Part shown: positions 24,258 to 32,604 of the stretch, in pieces
Numbering within the stretch: the stretch's first letter is position 1
Layout: each line of letters begins with the position of its first letter
Source: JBEHWX01 sp048498995
GTDB taxonomy: Bacteria; Bacteroidota; Ignavibacteria; OLB7
DNA length: 35,946 bases
Direction of reading: 5' to 3'
NCBI GenBank assembly: GCA_048498995.1
Contig: JBEHWX010000061.1
Span: forward strand, 1-35,946
Position numbers and translations under genes: made by a program
Notes under the pieces: model-generated
The model's database searches: none
Seen by the model: only the letters and a program-made list of their open reading frames with translations
What the model was told of the DNA's origin: nothing

Positions 24258-27200
24258 TCACTTCGGCGACGTCGCCTTCGACGATGTCCCGCTCGACGGT
24301 GTCGTCTTCGGCGACGTGGTCTTCGATGATGTGCCCTTCGACGACGCTTCCCTGGCCGGCGCCTTCTTCGCCGGCGCTTTCGGCGCCGAGGCTTTCGGCG
24401 CCGGAGCCTTCGTCGAAGCCCCCTTCGTCGAAGCCGCCTTCGTCGCGGGCGCCGCTGTCGGCGTGGCCGTGCCGTCGGCGCGGCTCACGGCGGCGGTATC
24501 GACGGCCGGTTTTCCCGGGAGGGTCAGCTCATCGAGACGCGCCTGGAATGCCGCGCGGTTGTTCATCATGGCCGGCGCGGCGCTATCGCCGTAGGCGGCC
24601 ACGATCGACCTCAGCTCCAGCACGGCGGCGGCGGTGTCGCCGCGCGCCAGCATCTTCTCCACCCGCAGCTCCTCCATGCGCGCCCGGAGCGTGGGATCGT
24701 CCGGGTAGCTCTTGCGGAGCGCGTCGATGGTCCGCATGGCGCCGTCGTAATCGCCGAGGGCCACCAGCATCTGCGCCTTGATGTCGACCGGATTGGCCTC
24801 GCGGGCCGCCGGATCGTGCGCCCAGTCGGGGCCGATGTCGTCGATCAGCGCGATCGTGCGCCGGGCGTATGCCTCGGCCTTGCCGCGCGCGCCCGCCACC
24901 CGATATATCTCGGCGATCTGCGCCGACAACGGATAGGAGAGTGCAAACATATCAGGAGAAATCGATTGCTCAAGCCGGTCGAGCACCGCCACGGCCGCGG
25001 CGCGATCGCCGGCGTTGTAGAGCTCGTGGGTCGCCAGCGTCACGAACAGGAGCCGATAGCTGTAGACCAGCTTCCGATGATCCTCCAGATAGAAGACATC
25101 CGGATCGGCGAGGTTACGGAACTTGAAGCCCCGGCGCGGCTCGCCGTAGAACTCGTCGGCGCCGAGCGGCTTCATCAGCGACTCGCGCATCACCGCGGGA
25201 TCGATCGCGTCGGCCGAGTGAAGCTGCGGCTGCTTAACCGGCATCACACGATATGCCATTCCCTCCCAGCGGAAGTATTCCTCCAGTCCTCCCCAGGAAT
25301 CCGGGCCGACCGTCGTCGAAAAGTAGATCGGACGCTTCCACCCGTTCGTCTCGATGATGCTCCGGATCAGCTTGTCCTGCGCGCGGATCAGCTCCTCGGC
25401 GCCATCGCCGATCTGCGCTCCATGCAGCGTCCAGCTCATCGTTCCCGCTTTCGCGACCTTGGCGCCGGTAGCCCGGGCCATCACGTCGGCCGGAACGTCG
25501 ACCGTCACGACCGGCGGGAGGATGAAGGAATATCCGAACTCGCCAGGCCCCCCGTTCGGCTCCTGCGCCAGCGCGCTGTCGGCGAAGCCGATCGGCACCG
25601 GCAGCGCCTTCCACGGGCGCTCATGCTTCAACTGCCGGACGTACCAGGCCGTGTTCCCCAGCGAGAGGTTGACCACGCGGACGTCGCGACGGATGCCGGC
25701 AACGTCCTGCAGATACCAGAGCGGGAACGTGTCGTTGTCACCGTTGGTGAACAGCACCGCGTCCTTGTCGCAGCTCTGAAGGATGTTGTACGAGTAGTCC
25801 CACGGGATCCAGTTCCCCGACCGGTCGTGCAGCTTCCAGCCGCCGACGGCCATGTTGATCGGAACGGCCACCAGGCAGAGCGCTAGCACCCCGCCCGCCA
25901 TTCCCACGCCCCCCTCCCGCGGCTCCGCGGCGATGGCTCCATCGATCTCCGGCGCATCCGCATCCGGCGCATCCGATTCCGGCTCATCCGCCTCGCTCGA
26001 CCCGCGACGGCGCGCCAGCTCCGCGAGGCCGACCGCCCCGAGGCCGATCCAGCCGCAGAAGATCATGAACGAGCCGGTGTAGAAGTAGTCGCGCTCGCGC
26101 GGCTGCGGCTCCTGCTGGTTCTGCTGCAGCGCGGCCAGCACTCCCAGGAAGAGGAACAACGTGGTGAAGACGAACGCCATCCTCCAGTCGCGCCGGTACT
26201 GCCAGTAGAGCCCGAACAGCCCCAACAGCAGCGGCAGCGCGAAGAATCGGATCGGGAAATATCCGTCGTATCCGGTCGGATGGATGAAGGCGCTCCGCTC
26301 GGCGTCATCCACCGAGAGGAACACCGGGCCGGCATCCTGGATGTCGCTGACGCGGCCGACGAAGTTCCAGAGGAAGTAGCGGAGATACATCCGGTCGACC
26401 TGGAACTGCCAGAGGAATTTCAGCTCGGCGGCGGTGTTCACATGGTCGAAGACCGGGGAGCCGTCGGATTTCTCCGCCACCGGCGGAGACCAGCGTCCTC
26501 CCGTGCCGGAATCGTACCGATCCTGCGTGGGGCTGGACTCCGAGCGCCAGCGACGAGGCCAGATCGGCGTCGACTCATACTGCTCGCGGCCGAGATAGGA
26601 GACGAGCCCGCTGAAGCTGTCCGGCTGATTTTCGTTCATCGCCGGATGGGCGTTGGCCCGCAGCAGCACCTGCGTGTAGGTCGTGAAGCCGAGCATGATC
26701 AGCAGGAACGACGCGATCGGCAGAAACACCAGCGGCCTCCGGCTCCACACGGACCACCAGAGTCCGCCGAGCAGCAGCACGAACAGCACCACAACGACCT
26801 CCGGGGCGGCGGCCAGATAGCGTGGGATATACTTGAGAGGCGCCTGGTAGATGAAGAAGTAGAACGATATCCCCGTCACACCCATCAGCACCAGGAAGCT
26901 CACCGGCGTGAACCGGTACCGCTTGAAGTAGATCACCATCGCGATCGCCGGAACCACCAGCAGCGCCAGCAGGTGCACGCCGATCGCCAGACCCAGCAGA
27001 TACGCCATCAGCAGCAGATACCGCTCGTGACGAGGACGCTCGGCCTCCTGATCCCACCGCATCATCAGATACACCAGCAGCGCGATCAGCGTCGTCCCGC
27101 CGGCGTACACCTCCGACTCCACCGAATTGAACCACTGAGAGTCGCTCCAGGTGAACGCCAGTGCCGCGATCAGCGAGCCACCGAACGTCGGCAGGTAGCT

Positions 27201-27536
27201 CATCAGGCTGCGTCCCTCACGGAACGGATGCCACCGCTCGACCAGACGGACCCCGATCAGATAGACCAGCATCGCCGTGAACGCCGAGCAGATCCCGGCC
27301 GCGAGGTTCACCCGCCAGCCCAGGTCACCGAAGCTGAAGATCTGGAACAGTCGCGCCGTGATCAGCCACAGCGGAGCTCCCGGTGGATGCGGCACCTGCT
27401 GCCAGGTCGTCGCCGCCGAGAACTCTCCGCAGTCCCAGAACGGGACCGACGGCTGGAGCGTGCTCGCATACGTCAGCAGGGCGACCAGGAACGCCACTGC
27501 CGCCAACACTCGGTTGGCCACCTTGTACTGATTCAT
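24258..27536 (-). CDS. DUF2723 GT-C-like membrane protein, copy A, 1092 aa
   Basis: Polytopic protein with many helices in residues 1-600, a soluble C-terminal half (TPR-like from about residue 840) and a long tail. Conserved features include FWDCGEF (about 33-39) and HPPGAPLW (about 50-57), placed where GT-C enzymes carry their catalytic acidic loop; DUF2723 is considered related to protein O-mannosyltransferases, so transfer of a lipid-linked sugar is the likely activity (inference). The last 75 or so residues are almost only Ala, Lys, Ser, Thr and Pro, absent from copy B. The first 231 codons are identical in DNA to copy B. It follows a hairpin after the 27701 gene. Confidence 0.85.
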   Translation of the reverse strand: MNQYKVANRVLAAVAFLVALLTYASTLQPSVPFWDCGEFSAATTWQQVPHPPGAPLWLITARLFQIFSFGDLGWRVNLAAGICSAFTAMLVYLIGVRLVERWHPFREGRSLMSYLPTFGGSLIAALAFTWSDSQWFNSVESEVYAGGTTLIALLVYLMMRWDQEAERPRHERYLLLMAYLLGLAIGVHLLALLVVPAIAMVIYFKRYRFTPVSFLVLMGVTGISFYFFIYQAPLKYIPRYLAAAPEVVVVLFVLLLGGLWWSVWSRRPLVFLPIASFLLIMLGFTTYTQVLLRANAHPAMNENQPDSFSGLVSYLGREQYESTPIWPRRWRSESSPTQDRYDSGTGGRWSPPVAEKSDGSPVFDHVNTAAELKFLWQFQVDRMYLRYFLWNFVGRVSDIQDAGPVFLSVDDAERSAFIHPTGYDGYFPIRFFALPLLLGLFGLYWQYRRDWRMAFVFTTLFLFLGVLAALQQNQQEPQPRERDYFYTGSFMIFCGWIGLGAVGLAELARRRGSSEADEPESDAPDADAPEIDGAIAAEPREGGVGMAGGVLALCLVAVPINMAVGGWKLHDRSGNWIPWDYSYNILQSCDKDAVLFTNGDNDTFPLWYLQDVAGIRRDVRVVNLSLGNTAWYVRQLKHERPWKALPVPIGFADSALAQEPNGGPGEFGYSFILPPVVTVDVPADVMARATGAKVAKAGTMSWTLHGAQIGDGAEELIRAQDKLIRSIIETNGWKRPIYFSTTVGPDSWGGLEEYFRWEGMAYRVMPVKQPQLHSADAIDPAVMRESLMKPLGADEFYGEPRRGFKFRNLADPDVFYLEDHRKLVYSYRLLFVTLATHELYNAGDRAAAVAVLDRLEQSISPDMFALSYPLSAQIAEIYRVAGARGKAEAYARRTIALIDDIGPDWAHDPAAREANPVDIKAQMLVALGDYDGAMRTIDALRKSYPDDPTLRARMEELRVEKMLARGDTAAAVLELRSIVAAYGDSAAPAMMNNRAAFQARLDELTLPGKPAVDTAAVSRADGTATPTAAPATKAASTKGASTKAPAPKASAPKAPAKKAPAREASSKGTSSKTTSPKTTPSSGTSSKATSPK

Positions 27537-27537
27537 T
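26842..27537 (-). repeat. 696-base identical tract, copy A (partner 31643-32338)
   Basis: Compared line by line, this stretch matches 31643-32338 (offset 4801) with no difference that I could find. It ends one base outside the ATG on one side and at 26842 on the other; beyond these points the sequences differ at once (26841 C versus T, and C versus G at the other end). Confidence 0.85.
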
Positions 27538-27639
27538 CACCTACCTAGGGTTGACCGGAACCGGCGCGACGGCCGGGGATCGGGGGGCGGGGTCCGCCTC
27601 GTGTCGCGACAGCATCACGGGCGCGCGACCGAAACGGCG

Positions 27640-27672
27640 ACCGGCAGGTCACGCCGAGGAGAACCTGCCGGT
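27640..27672 (-). terminator. hairpin after the 27701-28363 gene
   Basis: Perfect 10-base-pair stem ACCGGCAGGT (27640-27649) with ACCTGCCGGT (27663-27672) around 13 bases. It sits 28 bases past the stop of the minus-strand gene and before the DUF2723 copy A start; only a short TTT follows. Confidence 0.6.
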
Positions 27673-27700
27673 AGAAAACCACAGCATTGCAAGATACGGC

Positions 27701-28363
27701 TCAGGGCTTGGCGGGGGAAGGCGACGGCCGCGTGAGGCGCGAGTTGTGCAGATCGATCATGCCGGCCAGCAGCTCCTGCGCTCCCGGATCGGTGGCATTG
27801 GCGAGCGCATCCGAGAGGAACTCGACCAGCGCCGGGTGCAGACGGTTCAGCTCCTCCTGGGGGATCCGCTGGTAGAGATAGTCCTGCGTGCCGAGCGGAA
27901 CGAAGCGGTAGCGCGTGGAGGCGCCGCCGGCGTAGAGCTGCTCGGTGCCGTCGCGGGCAATCACCCCGCTCCGTTCGGCCACGGCCAGCCGCGACTCGAC
28001 TTCACTCCCGGATACCTTGGCCAGCGCGGCCACCACATCCGCGGAGAAATGCTTTCCCTCGATGGCGGCGATCTTCAGCGCCTCCAGCGTCTGATCCGGC
28101 AATCCTCCGAGGCGCCGCTCGATATCCCCGGCAACCGCCTCCGGCTCCGGAAGCTGCGTATAGGCCTGATCGAGCATCCCCCCAGGCCCCATCATCCCGT
28201 AGTCCTCGACCAGATCGAGATAGCGGGAAGTGGTGCGTGGATCGGCTCCTCCCTTTTCGAGAAGCCAGTGCTCGAACGCCGGATGCGTCTGGTACATCGG
28301 AAAGCGTTCGATGATCTGACGGTGAACGTCGGCTAGGGCAGTCTGTTGGTCCATGGGTTCCAT
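27701..28363 (-). CDS. hypothetical protein resembling the helical part of STAND ATPases, 220 aa
   Basis: I cannot assign a family. Residues about 75-190 follow the pattern seen after the ATP-binding domain in STAND/AfsR-type regulators: LPEPEAVAGDIERRLGGLPDQTLEALKIAAIEGKHFSADVV, then RLAVAERSGVI, then YRFVPLGTQDYLYQRIPQEELNRLHPALVEFL, compared with the usual FrHxLirxxxYxxl...R..lH..ia..le. No Walker motif is present, so it may be an adaptor or a detached domain. I chose ATG 28363; ATG 28354 is also possible. It starts 66 bases after the GT2 stop, so it is probably cotranscribed with it. Confidence 0.6.
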   Translation of the reverse strand: MEPMDQQTALADVHRQIIERFPMYQTHPAFEHWLLEKGGADPRTTSRYLDLVEDYGMMGPGGMLDQAYTQLPEPEAVAGDIERRLGGLPDQTLEALKIAAIEGKHFSADVVAALAKVSGSEVESRLAVAERSGVIARDGTEQLYAGGASTRYRFVPLGTQDYLYQRIPQEELNRLHPALVEFLSDALANATDPGAQELLAGMIDLHNSRLTRPSPSPAKP

Positions 28364-28429
28364 CGTCGCGCAGGTTTGCGATCCCCGGCGCGGCGGTACC
28401 GGATCGGCCCTGGTCTCGGAGACCTGGTC

Positions 28430-29179
28430 TCACGGAGACGAGCGACCCTCGCCGACGGCGTGGAGATCGGACTTCGTGTTCAGATCCCGGTGGAGCGCCC
28501 GTATTCTGAGCAGCTCACGGACCATGGCGATCGAATCCGACACGGGGTCGAGCGTCGAGCGCCGGTCATTGTACCATTCGACCGGAATCTCCTCGATTGT
28601 GAACCCCAAACGTCGGGCCAGAAAGAGTGCCTCCACGTCGAAGCTGAAGCCGTCGATCTTCGCGTGGGAGAAGATCTCGTAAGCCGCCTCAGCGGTGAAG
28701 CCCTTGAAGCCGCACTGCGTGTCGTGGATGCCGGGGACGAGGAGCATCTGCACCAGCCGGTTGAAGAGCTTCCCCATCGCCTCGCGATACCAGGGCTGAT
28801 GCTCGCGGATGGTGGCACTGTCCAGCGCGCGGCTGCCGATCACGACGTCGACGGCGCCGAGCCGGTCGAGGAGCTTGGGGGTCTCGGTCACGGGGGTGGA
28901 GAAATCGGCGTCGGAGAAGATGCGGTAGCGGCCGGTCGCCTCGAGCATGCCGCGGCGGACCGCGGCCCCCTTCCCCCGGTTGGCCGGCTGACGGAGCAGG
29001 CGCACCCCTTCCGACTCGAACCGGGCCACGACGCTCGCGGTGGCATCGCGCGAGCCGTCATCGACCACGATCACCTCGGCCTGATAGTCGACCGAGGCGA
29101 AGTACTCCACCGCCGCGCGAAGCGAGGGAGCGATCCGCTCGGCCTCGTTGTAGGCCGGTATGATGAAGGAGAGATGCAT
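28430..29179 (-). CDS. GT2 glycosyltransferase, dolichyl-phosphate sugar synthase type, 249 aa
   Basis: Soluble or weakly membrane-bound GT-A enzyme. Motifs: LSFIIPAYNEAERI (3-16), VIVVDDGSRDAT with the nucleotide-binding Asp, NRGKGAAVRRGM, SDADFSTP (the DxD), and the acceptor loop DTQCGFKGF followed by SFDVEALFLARR and IPVEWYNDRRST. These match Alg5/DPM1-like enzymes that charge a polyprenyl phosphate with glucose or mannose. ATG 29179 starts at the conserved segment; a TTG at 29209 is possible. It lies between the two DUF2723 genes and downstream of a strong terminator, so it needs its own promoter or read-through. Confidence 0.88.
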   Translation of the reverse strand: MHLSFIIPAYNEAERIAPSLRAAVEYFASVDYQAEVIVVDDGSRDATASVVARFESEGVRLLRQPANRGKGAAVRRGMLEATGRYRIFSDADFSTPVTETPKLLDRLGAVDVVIGSRALDSATIREHQPWYREAMGKLFNRLVQMLLVPGIHDTQCGFKGFTAEAAYEIFSHAKIDGFSFDVEALFLARRLGFTIEEIPVEWYNDRRSTLDPVSDSIAMVRELLRIRALHRDLNTKSDLHAVGEGRSSP

Positions 29180-29211
29180 GACCTGATCCGACCGGTCGAC
29201 GTGAAACAAGA

Positions 29212-29239
29212 ACGGGCCTCCCGATGTCGGGAGGCCCGT
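29212..29239 (-). terminator. intrinsic terminator after DUF2723 copy B
   Basis: A 12-base-pair GC-rich stem, ACGGGCCTCCCG (29212-29223) with its complement (29228-29239), around a 4-base loop. On the minus strand it is followed by TTCTTGTTT, the best U tract of any hairpin in the window, 20 bases past the stop at 29260. Confidence 0.87.
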
Positions 29240-29259
29240 GAAGCTCGATGCTTCGCCGC

Positions 29260-32200
29260 TCAGCGGCCGCCTGACGGAGCCTTCGTGCTCTGCGAGGCGG
29301 CGCTGTCCGGCGTCGGCGTGGCCGTCGTGTTGTCGGGCGGGGCTATCTGGCGACCGGCGAGCCTGGAGACCAGGTCGCGGAGCGCCGCGATGTTGACCCG
29401 CGCCGACTGCGCGGTGTCGCCGCCGTAGCCGACGATCAGGCGCTGCGCCTCGGCCATCGCGCCGGCGGTGTCCTTCTTGGAGAGGAACTTCCTGACGCGG
29501 AGTTCCTCCTCCTGACGGCGGAGGCTCGGCTCGTTCGGATACTGGAGACGGAACTGCTGGAGCTGCGAGATCGCCTCGTCGTAGTTGCCGGAGAGCGCCA
29601 GCATCTGCAGGCGGATCAGCGGCGGCGGATAGGCGCGGGCGGCCTGATCGTTCATCGCTTCCTCGCCGAGCGCGTCGATCGCGGCGATGGTGCGGCGGGC
29701 GTAATCCTGCGCCTTGGCCTCCACGCCGGCCTGGCTGTAGATCTCGGCGATGCGGGCCGAGATCCAGTACGGCATCGCGAACATATCCGGGGAGACCACC
29801 TGCTCCAGACGGTTGAGCACCGCCACCGCCTGCTGCGGGTTATGCATCTCCTGCAGGGCGTAGGTCGCCATCGCCAGGTACATGCTCCGGTAATGCCCGT
29901 TCGGAATCCGGCGATGATCCTCCAGGAAGAAGACGTTCGGATTCGTCAGATTGCGGAACTTGAAGCCGTAGTGCGGCGTCGGGTAGAACTCGTCGTCGCG
30001 CAGCGGCGTCATCAGACACTTCATCATGATCGTCGGATCGATCGGCTCCATGCCGATGTTCGACTGAAGCTTGATCGGCATCACGCGGTAGGCCATTCCC
30101 TCCCAACGGAAGTACTCGTCCAGACCCGCCCAGGCATCCGGGCCGACGGTCGAGGAGAAGTAGATCGGCCGCTTCCACTTGTTGGTCTCGATGATGTTCC
30201 GGATCAGCTTGTGATAGACCGTGAAGAGCTCCTGGTTATCGCCATACGGCTGACCGTGGAGCGTCCAGGTCATCTTCCCCGGAGCCTTGTTGGCGCCGTT
30301 GGTGGCCCAGGACATCACGTCGGCCGGAACATCCACGCTCACCTGGGTCGCCTGGCCGAGCTCCGGACGGAGCCCCTGCTGCTCGATCGGCGCCCCGTCC
30401 GGCACCCTCAGCTGGTTGTCGTCGATACTGATCGGCACCGGGAGCGCGCCCCAGGGACGCTCATGCTTCAGCTGCCAGATGTACCATCCCATCTGTCCCA
30501 GCGAGAGGTTGACGACGCGAACGTCGCGACGGATGCCGGCAACATCCTGCAGGTACCAGAGCGGGAACGTGTCGTTGTCACCGTTGGTGAACAGCACCGC
30601 GTCCTTGTCGCAGCTCTGAAGGATGTTGTACGAGTAGTCCCACGGGATCCAGTTCCCCGATCGGTCGTGCAGCTTCCAGCCACCGACGGCCATGTTGATC
30701 GGCACGGCCACCAGGCAGAGCGCCAGCACGCCGCCGGTCATTCCCACGCCTCCCTCCTGCGGCTCATCGACGCCGGTCTCCTCGGACTCGCCCGTCTTGC
30801 GGCGGCGCAGCACCTCGGCAAGCCCCACGGCTCCGAGGCCGATCCAGCTGCAGAAGATCATGAACGAGCCGGTGTAGAAGTAGTCGCGCTCGCGCGGCTG
30901 CGGCTCCTGCTGGTTCTGCTGCAGCGCGGCCAGCACCCCCATGAAGAGGAAGAGCGCGGTGAACACGAAGGCCATCTTCCAGTCGCGCCGGTAATGCCAG
31001 TAGAGCCCGAACAGCCCCAGCAGCAGCGGCAGCGCGAAGAACCGGATCGGGAAATATTTATCGTAGCCGGTCGGCTCGATGAACGCTTTCTTCTCCCTGT
31101 CGGTAACGTTGCTCAGCACCGTTCCGGATCCCTGAACGTCGCTGACGCGGCCGACGAAGTTCCAGAAGAAGTAGCGGAGATACATCGTGCTGATCTGATA
31201 CGACCACATGAAGTTCAGCTCACCGCTGGTGTTGATGTGATCGAAGATCAGGCTGCCGTCCGGATTCTGTCCGGTCGGCGGGGTCCAGTTTCCACCGGTA
31301 CCGGAATCGTAGCGGTCCTGATACTGGCGGTAATACGCCTCGGACTGGTAACGACGCGGCCAGGTGGGAGCATTGCCGTACTGCTCGCGGCCGAGGTAGG
31401 CCACCAGCTCTCCGAACGTGTCCGGCTCGTTCTCGTTCATCGCCGGGTGGGCGTTGGCGCGCAGCAGCACGTGCGTGTAGGTCGTGTATCCGAGCACGAT
31501 CAGCAGGAACGACGCGATCGGCAGGAACACCAGCGGCTGCTTGTTCTTCACCGACCACCAGAGTCCGCCGAGCAGCACCGCGAACACCACGATGCCGGCC
31601 AGAGCATTGGTCGCCAGCAACTGCGGGATATACTTAAGGGGTGCCTGGTAGATGAAGAAGTAGAACGATATCCCCGTCACACCCATCAGCACCAGGAAGC
31701 TCACCGGCGTGAACCGGTACCGCTTGAAGTAGATCACCATCGCGATCGCCGGAACCACCAGCAGCGCCAGCAGGTGCACGCCGATCGCCAGACCCAGCAG
31801 ATACGCCATCAGCAGCAGATACCGCTCGTGACGAGGACGCTCGGCCTCCTGATCCCACCGCATCATCAGATACACCAGCAGCGCGATCAGCGTCGTCCCG
31901 CCGGCGTACACCTCCGACTCCACCGAATTGAACCACTGAGAGTCGCTCCAGGTGAACGCCAGTGCCGCGATCAGCGAGCCACCGAACGTCGGCAGGTAGC
32001 TCATCAGGCTGCGTCCCTCACGGAACGGATGCCACCGCTCGACCAGACGGACCCCGATCAGATAGACCAGCATCGCCGTGAACGCCGAGCAGATCCCGGC
32101 CGCGAGGTTCACCCGCCAGCCCAGGTCACCGAAGCTGAAGATCTGGAACAGTCGCGCCGTGATCAGCCACAGCGGAGCTCCCGGTGGATGCGGCACCTGC

Positions 32201-32337
32201 TGCCAGGTCGTCGCCGCCGAGAACTCTCCGCAGTCCCAGAACGGGACCGACGGCTGGAGCGTGCTCGCATACGTCAGCAGGGCGACCAGGAACGCCACTG
32301 CCGCCAACACTCGGTTGGCCACCTTGTACTGATTCAT
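29260..32337 (-). CDS. DUF2723 GT-C-like membrane protein, copy B, 1025 aa
   Basis: Paralogue of the gene at 24258-27536. The N-terminal membrane region with WDCGEF and HPPGAPLW is identical through the first 231 residues; the middle (about 300-600) is clearly homologous but diverged; a second stretch near NMAVGGWKLHDRSGNWIPW is again nearly identical (about 97 percent in DNA); the C-terminal TPR-like part is the most different. It ends in a short Thr/Ser/Pro tail (TTATPTPDSAASQSTKAPSGGR), not the long Lys/Ala tail of copy A. GAAGGAAGG precedes ATG 32337. A strong terminator follows. Confidence 0.87.
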   Translation of the reverse strand: MNQYKVANRVLAAVAFLVALLTYASTLQPSVPFWDCGEFSAATTWQQVPHPPGAPLWLITARLFQIFSFGDLGWRVNLAAGICSAFTAMLVYLIGVRLVERWHPFREGRSLMSYLPTFGGSLIAALAFTWSDSQWFNSVESEVYAGGTTLIALLVYLMMRWDQEAERPRHERYLLLMAYLLGLAIGVHLLALLVVPAIAMVIYFKRYRFTPVSFLVLMGVTGISFYFFIYQAPLKYIPQLLATNALAGIVVFAVLLGGLWWSVKNKQPLVFLPIASFLLIVLGYTTYTHVLLRANAHPAMNENEPDTFGELVAYLGREQYGNAPTWPRRYQSEAYYRQYQDRYDSGTGGNWTPPTGQNPDGSLIFDHINTSGELNFMWSYQISTMYLRYFFWNFVGRVSDVQGSGTVLSNVTDREKKAFIEPTGYDKYFPIRFFALPLLLGLFGLYWHYRRDWKMAFVFTALFLFMGVLAALQQNQQEPQPRERDYFYTGSFMIFCSWIGLGAVGLAEVLRRRKTGESEETGVDEPQEGGVGMTGGVLALCLVAVPINMAVGGWKLHDRSGNWIPWDYSYNILQSCDKDAVLFTNGDNDTFPLWYLQDVAGIRRDVRVVNLSLGQMGWYIWQLKHERPWGALPVPISIDDNQLRVPDGAPIEQQGLRPELGQATQVSVDVPADVMSWATNGANKAPGKMTWTLHGQPYGDNQELFTVYHKLIRNIIETNKWKRPIYFSSTVGPDAWAGLDEYFRWEGMAYRVMPIKLQSNIGMEPIDPTIMMKCLMTPLRDDEFYPTPHYGFKFRNLTNPNVFFLEDHRRIPNGHYRSMYLAMATYALQEMHNPQQAVAVLNRLEQVVSPDMFAMPYWISARIAEIYSQAGVEAKAQDYARRTIAAIDALGEEAMNDQAARAYPPPLIRLQMLALSGNYDEAISQLQQFRLQYPNEPSLRRQEEELRVRKFLSKKDTAGAMAEAQRLIVGYGGDTAQSARVNIAALRDLVSRLAGRQIAPPDNTTATPTPDSAASQSTKAPSGGR

Positions 32338-32338
32338 T
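31643..32338 (-). repeat. 696-base identical tract, copy B (partner 26842-27537)
   Basis: Identical to 26842-27537. It covers the start codon and first 231 codons of copy B plus one upstream base; the leaders beyond it share no similarity. Confidence 0.85.
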
Positions 32339-32604
32339 GTCCTTCCTTCTCGTTGCCTGAGGCTCTGATTGGACGCGTTGTTGTACTGTACGGATTGGGA
32401 TGTCTGTTTCGGGCCGGCGCGACATCAGTGATGAACGGTCCGCCGTGGGCCGGTGGGAACCGGCGCTGCCCGCCGGACCGGATGGCACCGGAGGTCGGGG
32501 GCAGAAGTTCGCGGCGTCGGGCGGGAGCCGCGGCAGAAATGATGCAGAGACCGGGCTCGGGCGAATCTGTCGGCGCCCATTTCCCTCGCCCGCGCCAGAG
32601 GTGC

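Noticed and set aside
26842..32338. Insertion sequence or composite transposon bounded by 696-base direct repeats
   Set aside because: The repeats are the coding 5' ends of two full paralogous genes; there is no transposase or terminal inverted repeat.
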